A DNA stretch of 26,208 nt. It comes from Actinomycetota bacterium (GTDB lineage: Bacteria; Actinomycetota; Actinomycetes; Nanopelagicales; Nanopelagicaceae). Positions within the stretch are counted from its first letter, which is position 1. Each line of letters begins with the position of its first letter. The notes beneath the pieces are model-generated. The model saw only the letters and a program-made list of their open reading frames with translations. It searched no databases and had not been told where the DNA came from. Below, piece after piece: positions 1 through 8,867 of this stretch. Where the stretch lies: the NCBI GenBank assembly GCA_947463335.1, contig CANHRF010000001.1, positions 1 through 26,208 on the forward strand, given 5' to 3'. The position numbers and the translations under genes are program-made.

Positions 1-1551
1 AACTCGGACCATCTCCTTGCTACAAGTTGCACAAGGGAAGGTGATGTCATCAACAAATGGTCTGTGGGGATCTAAATTAGAGAGCTCTTTGCCAGCAAGT
101 TCGCCTAACTCCTTGAGTGAGTCAACGCAGATTTCATGCTTTTCTTCACAGCGCCAAATCGGAAGGGGAGTACCCCAATAACGATTGCGAGATAGCGCCC
201 AATCAATATTGTTATTTAACCAATCTCCATAACGACCTGTTTTAATAGTCTCCGGGTACCAATTCGTCTGGTTATTTTCGCGTATCAATTCATCTTTTAT
301 TGAAGTAGTGCGGATATACCAAGATGGTTGTGCATAATAAATAAGTGCAGTGTGGCAGCGCCAGCAATGTGGATATGGGTGCTCGTATGGTTGATGCTTG
401 TACAACACACCACGTGATTTCAACTCTTTCACCAGAGTTTTATCGGCATCCTTAAAGAAGAGCCCGCCGACGAGCGGAACATCGCTCAAGAAAGTTCCGT
501 TAGGAGCAATTGGATTTACAACCGGCAAACCATAGGCGCGACATACCGCAAGGTCATCTGCGCCAAAGGCAGGGGATTGATGCACGAGGCCGGTTCCATC
601 TTCAGTCGTCACATAATCTGCCAGCACAACAAAGTGAGAATCCGGGATTTCAATCAGATCAAGCGGTCGCTTGTAAGTTACGCGTTCGAGATCTCTACCC
701 TTTAAGGTCTTCAAGATATTAACTTCACCGGTCAACGCAGATAGAAGTGGTTGTGCGACGATCAAAATCTCTTTCGCATCTTCCACGGTAACTTCAGCCA
801 CAACGTAATCAACCTCTGGGTTAACTGCGATGGCGGTATTTGATACCAAGGTCCAAGGAGTGGTTGTCCAAACCAAGAGAGCAGCACCGAGTTCGGCTAA
901 CTCACCTGATGTAACTGGAAAGCGCACATAAACCGATGGATCAGTAACCGTTTCATAACCTTGCGCAAGTTCGTGATCTGATAATCCGGTTCCGCAACGC
1001 GGGCAATATGGCGCCACGCGGTGGTCCTGAACCAAGAGACCTTTCTTCCAAATCTCTTTAAGGCTCCACCAAACGCTTTCTACATATTCGGGCGCCATCG
1101 TCCAATAAGCTTGATCGAAATCAACCCAGAAGCCCATACGGTTGGTCATTGTTGTAAATGCGCCGACGTGGCGAGTTACTGAATCACGACACTTATCGTT
1201 AAAGGCCGCGATTCCATATTTTTCAATATCGCCTTTTCCAGAAAAACCTAACTCTTTCTCAACTGCAATCTCCACAGGAAGTCCGTGACAATCCCAACCT
1301 GCTTTACGAGTTACGTACTTGCCCTTCATTGTTTGATATCTAGGAAAGACATCTTTAAAGACGCGGGCCTCAATGTGGTGGGTGCCGGGCATACCGTTTG
1401 CAGTTGGCGGGCCTTCATAGAAAGTCCAAGGTTCGCCGCTCTGTCGAGCGGTAGTACTAGCTTCGAAAATCTTCTGCTCGCGCCAGAAATCCAGAATCGA
1501 ACGCTCCATAGCTGGGAGGTCGATCTGAGCGGGAACTGGGCGGATAGTCAT
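1..1551 (-). CDS. ileS: Isoleucyl-tRNA synthetase, N-terminal 517 residues (cut by window edge)
   Basis: Charges tRNA-Ile with isoleucine in the cytoplasm (class I synthetase with a CP1 editing domain). Translating the minus strand from ATG at 1551 gives an open frame to the window edge; the C-terminal part with the KMSKS loop and anticodon-binding domain lies outside. Visible are the signature region around residues 48-62 (GPPTANGMPGTHHIEA, where HHIEA stands for the HIGH motif), WDCHGLPVE at 86-94, editing-domain elements WTTTPWTL at 228-235 and GTGLVHQSPAFGADD at 319-333, and Cys pairs CPRC (183-186) and CWRC (396-399). The form of the HIGH motif matches the eukaryote-like type-2 IleRS found in mycobacteria, a class often less sensitive to mupirocin (family knowledge). 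No Shine-Dalgarno sequence precedes the ATG; a TAGACT hexamer sits nine bases upstream, so the mRNA probably has almost no leader. It is transcribed divergently from the DksA/TraR-type gene. Confidence 0.96.
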   Translation of the reverse strand, partial: MTIRPVPAQIDLPAMERSILDFWREQKIFEASTTARQSGEPWTFYEGPPTANGMPGTHHIEARVFKDVFPRYQTMKGKYVTRKAGWDCHGLPVEIAVEKELGFSGKGDIEKYGIAAFNDKCRDSVTRHVGAFTTMTNRMGFWVDFDQAYWTMAPEYVESVWWSLKEIWKKGLLVQDHRVAPYCPRCGTGLSDHELAQGYETVTDPSVYVRFPVTSGELAELGAALLVWTTTPWTLVSNTAIAVNPEVDYVVAEVTVEDAKEILIVAQPLLSALTGEVNILKTLKGRDLERVTYKRPLDLIEIPDSHFVVLADYVTTEDGTGLVHQSPAFGADDLAVCRAYGLPVVNPIAPNGTFLSDVPLVGGLFFKDADKTLVKELKSRGVLYKHQPYEHPYPHCWRCHTALIYYAQPSWYIRTTSIKDELIRENNQTNWYPETIKTGRYGDWLNNNIDWALSRNRYWGTPLPIWRCEEKHEICVDSLKELGELAGKELSNLDPHRPFVDDITFPCATCSKEMVRV

Positions 1552-1560
1552 AAGGGGGAG

Positions 1561-1566
1561 AGTCTA
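1561..1566 (-). promoter_or_regulatory. Probable -10 element of ileS
   Basis: On the minus strand the hexamer TAGACT ends nine bases before the ileS ATG, which places the expected transcription start two or three bases before the start codon. The same hexamer lies in front of hisD, and TAGGCT lies in front of trpB and the VIT gene. No clear -35 element is visible. The sequence GAGAGTCT occurs twice on the plus strand (1558-1565 and 1573-1580), the first copy overlapping this hexamer. Confidence 0.5.
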
Positions 1567-1636
1567 ACGCCCGAGAGTCTTGCCACCGACAGTCAGGGAG
1601 TTAACGCAGGCAAATCAAGTGAGGTGAGGTAAAAAG

Positions 1637-1642
1637 TAAGGT
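1637..1642 (+). promoter_or_regulatory. Possible -10 element of the DksA/TraR-type gene
   Basis: TAAGGT fits TANNNT and lies eight bases before the GTG at 1651, so a start close to that codon is possible. It is weaker than the TAGRCT boxes elsewhere in the window. An ATG at 1647 overlaps the GTG in another frame but reaches a stop after 12 codons. Confidence 0.3.
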
Positions 1643-1650
1643 TGCTATGA

Positions 1651-2478
1651 GTGGCAAAGTTGGTCTTAGCGGTAAAAGCGCATAAGGTGCGCGGCGTGCC
1701 AGGAAAAAAGAAAGCCGTTGCTAAAAAAGCCCCTGCAAAGAAAGTGGCTAAGAAAGCCCCTGCAAAGAAAGTGGCTAAGAAGGTAGCGAAGAAGGCTCCT
1801 GCTAAAAAGATTGCAAAGAAAGCGCCTGTTAAGAAAGCTCCGCCAAAGAAAGCGCCAGCGAAGAAAGCAGTAGCTAAAAAAGCACCGGGGCGTCCATTTC
1901 CTTCTAAAGTTGGCAAGACCACTCTTACCGTTGATGAGAAATCACAGACGGTCAGCGTTGCAACGGTAGTTGCGCCAGTAACAACTCCAGTAATTGAAGA
2001 GCGCCGCCTAGTAATGCCCCCACCACCTCGCCCAGTTAAGAGTGGAAAGAAAGTTGCGCCACTTAAGCCGATAAAGGCTGCGCCGACTCCAGTCACTGCA
2101 AGTGATGGCGAAGCTCCTTGGACTGCCGCAGAGTTAAAGGCAATTCGCACTGAGATTGCAAAAGATTTAGCACGCCTGCAACAAGAGTTGGCAATTGTCG
2201 AAGCCGAGATGAACGAGTTGATTTCAGATTCTGGTGAAGGTGCGGGTGATGATCAAGCAGATTCTGGAACAAAGACTTTTGAACGCGAACACGAAATGTC
2301 ACTTGTTATAAATGCTCGAGATATGGTTTTGCAGACTGAGCGCGCATTAGATCGTATTGACAATAAGACATATGGAAATTGTGAAGAGTGTGGCAATGCC
2401 ATCGGTAAAGCGCGTTTACAAGTATTTCCTCGGGCGACCCTCTGCATGATCTGTAAGCAGAAGGAAGAGCGGCGCTAG
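1651..2478 (+). CDS. DksA/TraR-family zinc-finger transcription regulator with Lys/Ala-rich N-terminal tail
   Basis: A 275-residue protein in two parts. Residues 19-80 are a basic low-complexity tail built from AKKAPAKK-like units, resembling histone H1 or HupB tails and probably able to bind nucleic acid. The C-terminal part (about 155-275) is a DksA/TraR domain: a helical region, an acidic stretch GAGDDQADSG (197-206) where the coiled-coil tip should lie, TFEREHEM, and a four-Cys zinc finger with C244, C247, C265 and C268. Members of this family bind RNA polymerase through the secondary channel and change promoter response (family knowledge). Similar tailed proteins occur next to lspA in other actinobacteria. 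The start chosen is GTG at 1651; the ATG at 1647 is out of frame. The stop lies one base before lspA, so the two are co-transcribed. The protein is clearly recognisable, but its regulatory targets are unknown. Confidence 0.9.
   Translation: MAKLVLAVKAHKVRGVPGKKKAVAKKAPAKKVAKKAPAKKVAKKVAKKAPAKKIAKKAPVKKAPPKKAPAKKAVAKKAPGRPFPSKVGKTTLTVDEKSQTVSVATVVAPVTTPVIEERRLVMPPPPRPVKSGKKVAPLKPIKAAPTPVTASDGEAPWTAAELKAIRTEIAKDLARLQQELAIVEAEMNELISDSGEGAGDDQADSGTKTFEREHEMSLVINARDMVLQTERALDRIDNKTYGNCEECGNAIGKARLQVFPRATLCMICKQKEERR
1729..1782 (+). repeat. 27-bp tandem duplication inside the Lys-rich tail
   Basis: Two adjacent 27-base copies (1729-1755 and 1756-1782) differ only at the last base and each encode APAKKVAKK. 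Degenerate versions of the same unit continue to about 1890. The near-identity at DNA level suggests recent slippage, so tail length may vary between strains. Confidence 0.85.
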
Positions 2479-2479
2479 A

Positions 2480-2962
2480 GTGCGCCCTCTCACCAAGCAC
2501 TGGAAGAGACTTTACGCGATCGCGTGGGCGGTCTGGCTCTTTGATTTTGCAACTAAGAGCTGGGCGGTTAATTCATTAGATTCTCGCAACCCAGTTAAAG
2601 TCATTGGCGATTTTCTGCAATTAACGCTTTACAAAAATCCAGGTGCTGCTTTTAGTCTGGCAGAAGGCTTCACCATTATCTTTACCTTCATCGCGATTTC
2701 AGTTGTGGGAGTTATCGCTTACTACTCCACAAAGATCACATCCAAGGGATGGTCAATAGTTTTAGGTCTCGCTCTAGGAGGAATCCTCGGCAATCTCTCC
2801 GATCGAATTTTCCGAGAGCCCGGCTTCTTTGTGGGCCACGTGATCGATTGGATTCAAATACCTAATTGGCCGGTATTTAACCTGGCTGATAGCGCTATTG
2901 TGGTTGCATCGGCAATTGCTGTGATTCTTTCAGTCCGTAATATCTCACCAATGGAGGCTTAA
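2480..2962 (+). CDS. lspA: Lipoprotein signal peptidase (signal peptidase II)
   Basis: An integral membrane aspartyl protease that removes the signal peptide from diacylglyceryl-modified prolipoproteins. The 160-residue length is normal. The two family motifs are present: GGILGNLSDR with Asp108 and PVFNLADSAI with Asp137, the expected catalytic pair; the NPGAAFSL block (53-60) is also conserved. About four membrane segments can be placed near residues 11-28, 63-82, 91-106 and 134-152. The start is GTG at 2480, one base after the stop of the DksA/TraR-type gene. The stop is followed directly by the rluD ATG, which indicates a three-gene operon. Lgt, which acts just before LspA in the same pathway, is encoded 16 kb downstream. 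Confidence 0.95.
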   Translation: MRPLTKHWKRLYAIAWAVWLFDFATKSWAVNSLDSRNPVKVIGDFLQLTLYKNPGAAFSLAEGFTIIFTFIAISVVGVIAYYSTKITSKGWSIVLGLALGGILGNLSDRIFREPGFFVGHVIDWIQIPNWPVFNLADSAIVVASAIAVILSVRNISPMEA

Positions 2963-3901
2963 ATGTCACGCGAAGCGCGCACATTGAGCGTTCCAGAAGG
3001 TGTTGCAGGAGAGCGAATTGATAGCGCACTAACTCGCGTACTCGGTCTTTCACGTACAGCAATCGTGCGGTTACTCGAAGATGGCGATATTCGAACCAGC
3101 GGTCGAGCTATGACTAAATCAGAGCGGGTTACTAGCGGACAAGTTATCGATGTACTTATGCCAGAACCAATCAATCAAGATCCAATTCCGCTAACACCGC
3201 TAGATGGTTTAAGAGTTGTTTATGATGATGAAGATATTGTTGTCGTAGATAAGCCTGTCGGATGCGCTGCACACCCGAGCCCAGGATGGATGGGTCCAAC
3301 TGTTGTAGGTGCGCTAACCGCTGCCGGTTACACAATCTCAACTTCCGGACCCGCAGAGCGAGCAGGAATCGTGCATCGCCTCGATGTTGGTACCAGTGGG
3401 CTAATGATTGTTGCTAAAACAGATCGCGCTTACACAGCGCTGAAAGATGCCTTTCGAGATCACGAAGTTGAAAAAATTTATCACGCCTTGGTGCAGGGAC
3501 ATATGGATCCAGTAACTGGAACTATCGATGCACCAATTGATCGCCACCCTAAGGAAGATCATCGCTTCGCAGTAATGGCTGAAGGTAAAGAGAGCATCAC
3601 GCACTATGAAGTTATTGAATTTTATAGATCAGTCTCGCTAGTAAAAGTCGAACTGGAAACAGGCAGAACCCATCAGATTCGCGTTCACTTCTCCGCCTTA
3701 AATCACCCGCTAGTTGGCGATACAACTTATGGCGCAGATCCAGTACTTGGTAAATCTCTCAAGATGTCACGCCCTTGGCTCCACGCATTAGAGCTTCGCT
3801 TTGCTCACCCGGTAACTAAGCAACCGCTGGTCTTAAACGCTCCATATGCACCAGACCTTCAGGCTTGCTTAGGCCTGCTCTCCGAAGCGGTTCTGCCGTA
3901 A
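2963..3901 (+). CDS. rluD: RluA/RluD-family 23S rRNA pseudouridine synthase
   Basis: Isomerises specific uridines in 23S rRNA to pseudouridine. The 312-residue protein begins with an S4-like RNA-binding domain (about 8-70), followed by the RluA-type catalytic domain with HRLDVGTSGL (138-147), where Asp141 is the expected nucleophile, and the RTHQIRVH motif at 235-242. The ATG directly follows the lspA stop and has a good GGAGG site (2953-2957) five bases upstream, within the last lspA codons, so translation is probably coupled. The lspA-rluD-dnaE order is common in actinobacteria. Exact target uridines cannot be read from the sequence; the symbol rluD is the usual annotation, and RluC or RluA specificity is not excluded. 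Confidence 0.9.
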   Translation: MSREARTLSVPEGVAGERIDSALTRVLGLSRTAIVRLLEDGDIRTSGRAMTKSERVTSGQVIDVLMPEPINQDPIPLTPLDGLRVVYDDEDIVVVDKPVGCAAHPSPGWMGPTVVGALTAAGYTISTSGPAERAGIVHRLDVGTSGLMIVAKTDRAYTALKDAFRDHEVEKIYHALVQGHMDPVTGTIDAPIDRHPKEDHRFAVMAEGKESITHYEVIEFYRSVSLVKVELETGRTHQIRVHFSALNHPLVGDTTYGADPVLGKSLKMSRPWLHALELRFAHPVTKQPLVLNAPYAPDLQACLGLLSEAVLP

Positions 3902-3957
3902 CTCGGGCGCAGTCGGTAACCAAGAGTTAAATAACAAGAGATAAATTACCCAGAGAC

Positions 3958-3963
3958 TATTAT
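3958..3963 (+). promoter_or_regulatory. Probable -10 element of dnaE
   Basis: TATTAT lies nine bases before the dnaE GTG inside the 71-bp rluD-dnaE gap. The predicted transcription start is one to three bases before the start codon, and no Shine-Dalgarno sequence is present. A clear -35 is not visible. Confidence 0.4.
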
Positions 3964-3972
3964 TGAGAAACT

Positions 3973-6900
3973 GTGACGACTGCAAACCCAACGCCCGTGA
4001 GTAAAAAAGACTCGTTTGTGCATCTGCACGTGCACACTGAGTATTCAATGCTCGATGGCGCAGCCCGCGTTGGAGATTTAGTAGAAGAAGTTGCCCGCCT
4101 AGAAATGCCGGCGATCGCAATGACCGATCACGGAAATGTTTTCGGTGCATTTGAATTTTATAAACAGGCCACAAAGGCCGGAGTTAAGCCAATTATTGGA
4201 ATCGAAGCTTACGTTGCTCCAGAATCACGCTTCGACAAGAAACGTGTTCAGTGGGCGAGCGGTGGAGATGATGACGTCTCTGGCGGTGGCGCGTATACGC
4301 ACATGACGATCCTTGCCGAAAACAATCACGGCTTAAAGAATCTCTTTCGACTCTCTTCACTGGCGTCTCTGGAAGGCTATTACTACAAGCCTCGCATGGA
4401 TCGCGAGCTACTCTCGCAGTATGCAGATGGGTTGATCGCCACGACTGGTTGTCCTGGTGGTGAGATTCAAACTCGACTACGTATGGGAAATTACAAAGAT
4501 GCGATGCGCGCAGCAAGTGATTACCGCGATATCTTCGGAGCCAATAATTTCTTCTTGGAGTTAATGGATCACGGCATCGATGTTGAAACACGAGTCAAGG
4601 ATGACCTCCTCAAGTTAGGTCGCGAGCTGAAGCTTCCTTTACTTGCGACAAATGACCTTCACTACACGAACCACGCGGATGCAGATGCTCACGCCGCCTT
4701 ACTCTGTGTGCAATCAGGAACTACCCTCGCTGACCCAAAGCGCTTTAAATTTGATAACGATGAGTTCTACTTAAAGACGGCAGCACAAATGCGCGAACTC
4801 TTCCGCGATATTCCAGAAGCTTGCGATAACACACTACTGATTGCAGAACGTTGCAACGTTAAATTACGCGAAGGTGAAAATTTAATGCCTGCCTTCGCTG
4901 TACCAACTGGCGAAAGCGAAGATAGCTGGCTCCGTAAAGAGGCAGAGCGAGGTTTGCAGGCGAAGTTCGGTGATCGTCTCAGTGATGAATACACGCAACG
5001 TCTCAATTACGAACTTGATGTAATGCTTAAGATGGGTTTCCCTGGTTACTTTTTAGTTGTTGCCGACTTGGTCGCTCACGCAAAGAAAGTGGGAATCCGA
5101 GTTGGTCCAGGTCGTGGCTCTGCAGCCGGTTCACTCGTCGCTTATGTCTTAGGGATCACCGGGCTTGATCCAATTGAACATGGACTTTTATTTGAGCGCT
5201 TTCTAAATCCAGAACGTATCTCTATGCCTGATATCGATCTCGACTTTGACGAACGTCGACGCGGCGAGATGATCAAATATGCAACCGAGAAGTACGGGCA
5301 AGATCGAGTTGCACAAATCATTACCTACGGAACCATTAAATCTAAACAGTCGATTAAAGATGCCACGCGGGTACTTGGCTACCCCTATGTAATTGGAGAG
5401 AAGTTAACCAAGGCGCTGCCACCATCGGTGATGGGTAAAGATATTTCGCTCTCTGGTGTATTTGATGCGAAAGATCCACGCTATGGCGAAGCTGGTGAAT
5501 TCCGCGAGCTCTACAACTCTGACGCTGATTCAATGAAGGTCGTTGATCTCGCAAAAGGTTTAGAAGGTTTAAAGCGCCAATGGGGAGTTCACGCCGCGGG
5601 TGTAATTCTCTCTCGTGAACCTTTATTAGATGTCATACCTATCCATCGTCGCGAAGCAGATGGTGCGATCATCACCCAATTCGATATGGGTGCGTGCGAA
5701 TCAACTGGTCTGCTCAAGATGGATTTCTTAGGTCTGCGCAATTTATCTGTCCTTGATGATGCGCTCCTGAACATTAAAGAGAACCAAGGAATTGATGTAG
5801 TTCTGGAAGATCTACCTCTCGCCGACCAAAAAACATTTGAACTCTTGTCACGTGGCGATACATTGGGAGTGTTCCAGCTTGACGGTGGACCAATGCGCGC
5901 GCTCTTGCGCAGTATGGCGCCAGATTCATTTGCAGATATCTCGGCCGTTATCGCGCTTTATCGTCCGGGACCAATGGGCGAAAATGCACATAACAACTAT
6001 GCAGATCGTAAAAATGGGCGTAAGCCAGTAGAGCCAATCCATCCAGAACTATCTGAAGTTTTGCAAGAAATTTTGGGGGATACCTACGGCTTAATTGTGT
6101 ATCAAGAACAGGTAATGGCGATCGCACAAAAGGTTGCAGGTTTCTCGCTAGGCCGCGCAGATCTATTGCGTAAGGCGATGGGTAAGAAGAATAAAGAGAT
6201 CCTTGATAAGGAATATGTCCCATTCGAAGCAGGTATGAAAGAGAACGGATTCTCAACTGCAGCAATTAAGCGCCTCTGGGATGTTCTAATTCCGTTCTCG
6301 GATTACGCATTTAACCGTGCGCATAGCGCCGGTTATGGCGTAGTTTCTTTCTGGACTGCGTATCTAAAAGCTAACTTCCCAACCGAATATATGGCTGCGC
6401 TCTTGACTAGCGTTCGTGACGATAAAGATAAGTCAGCGCTCTATCTCTCAGAATGTCGCCGCATGGGAATAAAGGTTCTGCCACCAGATGTAAATGAATC
6501 TAATGCGGAGTACACCCCACGTGGAAAAGATATTCGCTTCGGCCTAGCCGCGATAAGAAATGTTGGCGAAGGCGTTGTCGCATCGATTAAAGCCTCGCGA
6601 ACCGAGAAAGGCGAGTTCACATCCTTTGGTGATTTCTTGGCGAAAGTCGATGCTCAAGTCTGCAATAAGAAGACGATCGAATCACTTATTAAGGGCGGCG
6701 CATTTGATTCGCTACAACATCCCCGCAAAGGACTCCTAGCCATCCATCTAGAAGCGATTGATTCGGTAATTGAAACTAAGCGCGCAGAAGCGATTGGTCA
6801 GTTTGATTTATTTGGTGGGGAGTCAATGACTCAAGTCGCGGGACTCGATATAGAAATACCAACCTTTGAATGGGACAAGACAACGTTGCTAACTTTTGAA

Positions 6901-7503
6901 CGAGAAATGTTGGGGCTCTACGTTTCAGATCATCCACTGTTGGGCGTAGAACATATCTTGCGTTCCAATACTGATATGTCAATTAGCTCTTTGCTTTCAG
7001 ATGAAAGCGCGGTTGATGGAATGGTCACACTTGGTGGCTTGATTACCGGTGTCCAGCGTAAAGTCTCGCGAACCGGCTCCTCTTGGGCGATTGTTACTTT
7101 GGAAGATTTAGAAGGCGCGATCGAGGTTCTCTTCTTTGCAAATACTTACAATCAATATGCGCTCACCTTGATTGAGGATCGGGTAGTAACGGTTCGCGGA
7201 AGGTTCGAACGTCGCGATGATGTAGTTCGCTTCACTGCACTTGAGATGAAATCCCTTGATGTTTCAACTGGTCCAGTCGGTCCACTTTTGATTTCTCTGC
7301 CAATTTCGCAATGCACACCACCAATCGTCGATCGTATGAAAGAGATACTTCGCTCACATCCCGGAAAGCGCGAAGTTCATATGCAGATCGATGACCAAGG
7401 TGTTTTAACCACAATGAAGATCGATGCCTTAGTTACCGCATCGCCAAGTTTGAGCGCTGATTTAAAATCTATTCTTGGCCCGGATTGCCTAGTTCGCATA
7501 TAA
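3973..7503 (+). CDS. dnaE: DNA polymerase III alpha subunit (replicative, DnaE1 type)
   Basis: Catalytic subunit of the replicative polymerase; 1176 residues, normal for actinobacterial DnaE1. It starts with a PHP domain whose likely metal-site residues all appear intact: the H17/H19/H21 cluster with D28, the MTDHGN, GIEAY and MDHG motifs, and ATNDLHY. This suggests a working PHP proofreading exonuclease, as known for Mycobacterium DnaE1. The polymerase active site is PDIDLDFDERRRGE with D420 and D422 plus KMDFLG with D584. Helix-hairpin-helix and tau-binding regions follow, then an OB fold near residues 1017-1090. The start is GTG at 3973; an in-frame GTG at 3997 is an alternative that would only shorten the unstructured N-terminus by eight residues. 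Not fused to another gene; the stop precedes hisD by 56 bp. Confidence 0.97.
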   Translation: MTTANPTPVSKKDSFVHLHVHTEYSMLDGAARVGDLVEEVARLEMPAIAMTDHGNVFGAFEFYKQATKAGVKPIIGIEAYVAPESRFDKKRVQWASGGDDDVSGGGAYTHMTILAENNHGLKNLFRLSSLASLEGYYYKPRMDRELLSQYADGLIATTGCPGGEIQTRLRMGNYKDAMRAASDYRDIFGANNFFLELMDHGIDVETRVKDDLLKLGRELKLPLLATNDLHYTNHADADAHAALLCVQSGTTLADPKRFKFDNDEFYLKTAAQMRELFRDIPEACDNTLLIAERCNVKLREGENLMPAFAVPTGESEDSWLRKEAERGLQAKFGDRLSDEYTQRLNYELDVMLKMGFPGYFLVVADLVAHAKKVGIRVGPGRGSAAGSLVAYVLGITGLDPIEHGLLFERFLNPERISMPDIDLDFDERRRGEMIKYATEKYGQDRVAQIITYGTIKSKQSIKDATRVLGYPYVIGEKLTKALPPSVMGKDISLSGVFDAKDPRYGEAGEFRELYNSDADSMKVVDLAKGLEGLKRQWGVHAAGVILSREPLLDVIPIHRREADGAIITQFDMGACESTGLLKMDFLGLRNLSVLDDALLNIKENQGIDVVLEDLPLADQKTFELLSRGDTLGVFQLDGGPMRALLRSMAPDSFADISAVIALYRPGPMGENAHNNYADRKNGRKPVEPIHPELSEVLQEILGDTYGLIVYQEQVMAIAQKVAGFSLGRADLLRKAMGKKNKEILDKEYVPFEAGMKENGFSTAAIKRLWDVLIPFSDYAFNRAHSAGYGVVSFWTAYLKANFPTEYMAALLTSVRDDKDKSALYLSECRRMGIKVLPPDVNESNAEYTPRGKDIRFGLAAIRNVGEGVVASIKASRTEKGEFTSFGDFLAKVDAQVCNKKTIESLIKGGAFDSLQHPRKGLLAIHLEAIDSVIETKRAEAIGQFDLFGGESMTQVAGLDIEIPTFEWDKTTLLTFEREMLGLYVSDHPLLGVEHILRSNTDMSISSLLSDESAVDGMVTLGGLITGVQRKVSRTGSSWAIVTLEDLEGAIEVLFFANTYNQYALTLIEDRVVTVRGRFERRDDVVRFTALEMKSLDVSTGPVGPLLISLPISQCTPPIVDRMKEILRSHPGKREVHMQIDDQGVLTTMKIDALVTASPSLSADLKSILGPDCLVRI

Positions 7504-7547
7504 AAGGCTCTTCATTTATCATCGCGCAGGGTCAAGCACCCAAGCGT

Positions 7548-7553
7548 TAGACT
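7548..7553 (+). promoter_or_regulatory. Probable -10 element of the his operon, leaderless
   Basis: TAGACT is followed by exactly six bases and then the hisD ATG, so transcription should begin at or next to the A of the start codon. No Shine-Dalgarno sequence precedes hisD. A short inverted repeat GGGT-caagc-ACCC lies just upstream (about 7529-7541) and could be part of a protein-binding site, but four-base arms are weak evidence. Confidence 0.55.
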
Positions 7554-7559
7554 TCACTC

Positions 7560-8867
7560 ATGATTCGCACGCTCGACCTACGCGGCCAAGCTTTAAGTAA
7601 AGCCGGCTATCAACGTGCCATTCCTCGCGCAACCCTCGATATTGCAACCGCAATGCAGAGCGTTGAACCAATTCTTATGCGAGTCAAAAATGGTGATGAG
7701 GCAGAGTTACTGAAACTTGCGGAAGAGTTTGATGGAGTCAGACCAGAATCGATTCGCGTAAAGCAGAGTGATTTAGATAGCGCTCTTGCAAATTTAGATC
7801 CGGCGGTCCGAAGCGCGCTTGAACTTTCGATCACTCGCATCCGTAAGGTGCACGAGGATCAGCGGCGAACAGGAAAGACCACAAAGGTTGTTGATGGCGG
7901 TGTGGTAACTGAGCGCTGGATTCCCGTCGATCGCGTTGGACTTTATGTACCTGGTGGCCGAGCGGTCTATCCAAGTAGCGTTTTGATGAATGTGATTCCG
8001 GCGCAGATCGCAGAAGTCTCAAGCATTGCCGTTGCATCGCCACCGCAGAAAGAGTTCGGCGGATTACCGCACCCGACAATTTTGGCAGCGTGTGCACTGC
8101 TGGGAATTAAAGAGGTCTATGCAATTGGGGGAGCGCAAGCGATCGCCCTCTTTGCCTATGGAATGGAAGGCATATCGGAGAAGTGCGATTTAGTCACTGG
8201 TCCAGGAAATATCTATGTCGCTGCAGCTAAGCGTGCGCTTCGCGGCGTAATCGGTATCGACTCTGAAGCCGGTCCTACAGAGATTGCGATCTTGGCCGAT
8301 GAAACCGCTATCGCAGCTGACGTTGCTGCAGATTTAATCAGTCAGGCCGAACACGATGTGATCGCCGCTGCAGTTTTGGTGACAACATCTGCTGAATTAG
8401 TGACTGAGGTAGTTAAAGAGTTAGAAGCTCGCGTCGCTGCGACTAAGCACAGTGCACGAATCAAAGAAGCCCTCTCTGGAATCCAATCGGCAATTGTCTT
8501 AGTCGATTCGATCTCCCAAGGTATTGATGTAGTAAATGCATATGCAGCAGAGCACTTAGAAATTCAGACTGCTAGCGCTGGCGCTGATGCTTTAAAGATT
8601 CGAAATGCTGGAGCAGTCTTTATCGGTAGATTCTCACCAGTCTCACTCGGTGATTACTCTGCGGGTTCAAACCACGTTCTGCCAACTGGTGGATGCGCCT
8701 GCCACAGCAGCGGGCTATCAGTGCAAACTTTCTTGCGCGGACTTCACTTCATTGAATATTCAAAGCAAGCCTTTGTGGATTTAGTTCCCACCGTCATCAC
8801 TCTGGCGAACTCAGAAGATCTACCAGCGCACGGCGAAGCAATGTCTGTACGTCTGGAGAATTTATGA
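7560..8867 (+). CDS. hisD: Histidinol dehydrogenase
   Basis: Catalyses the last two steps of histidine synthesis, the NAD-dependent oxidation of L-histidinol to L-histidine. The 435-residue length is standard. Zinc ligands and catalytic residues align well with the E. coli enzyme: Q262 and H265 in SQAEHD, the general base pair E331-H332 in AAEHLEI, D365 in GDYSAGSNH, and H424 near the C-terminus. [12 protein letters not shown] (214-225) is also conserved. It heads the his-trp run, with a leaderless-type promoter directly upstream. Its last bases overlap the hisC start in an ATGA junction. Confidence 0.97.
   Translation: MIRTLDLRGQALSKAGYQRAIPRATLDIATAMQSVEPILMRVKNGDEAELLKLAEEFDGVRPESIRVKQSDLDSALANLDPAVRSALELSITRIRKVHEDQRRTGKTTKVVDGGVVTERWIPVDRVGLYVPGGRAVYPSSVLMNVIPAQIAEVSSIAVASPPQKEFGGLPHPTILAACALLGIKEVYAIGGAQAIALFAYGMEGISEKCDLVTGPGNIYVAAAKRALRGVIGIDSEAGPTEIAILADETAIAADVAADLISQAEHDVIAAAVLVTTSAELVTEVVKELEARVAATKHSARIKEALSGIQSAIVLVDSISQGIDVVNAYAAEHLEIQTASAGADALKIRNAGAVFIGRFSPVSLGDYSAGSNHVLPTGGCACHSSGLSVQTFLRGLHFIEYSKQAFVDLVPTVITLANSEDLPAHGEAMSVRLENL

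Noticed and set aside
1285..1632. Plus-strand frame of 115 codons across the ileS start
   Set aside because: Antisense to the conserved N-terminal part of IleRS, with no domain similarity or promoter.
1729..1782. Tandem repeat as a possible CRISPR or mobile-element signature
   Set aside because: The copies are directly adjacent without spacers, stay in frame and encode the basic tail of a protein.
1593..2150. Minus-strand open frame of 185 codons rich in Ala and Phe, opposite the DksA/TraR-type gene
   Set aside because: It is the mirror image of the Lys/Ala-rich repeat and shows the same periodicity; no start signal, no family similarity, and it would overlap a clear gene.
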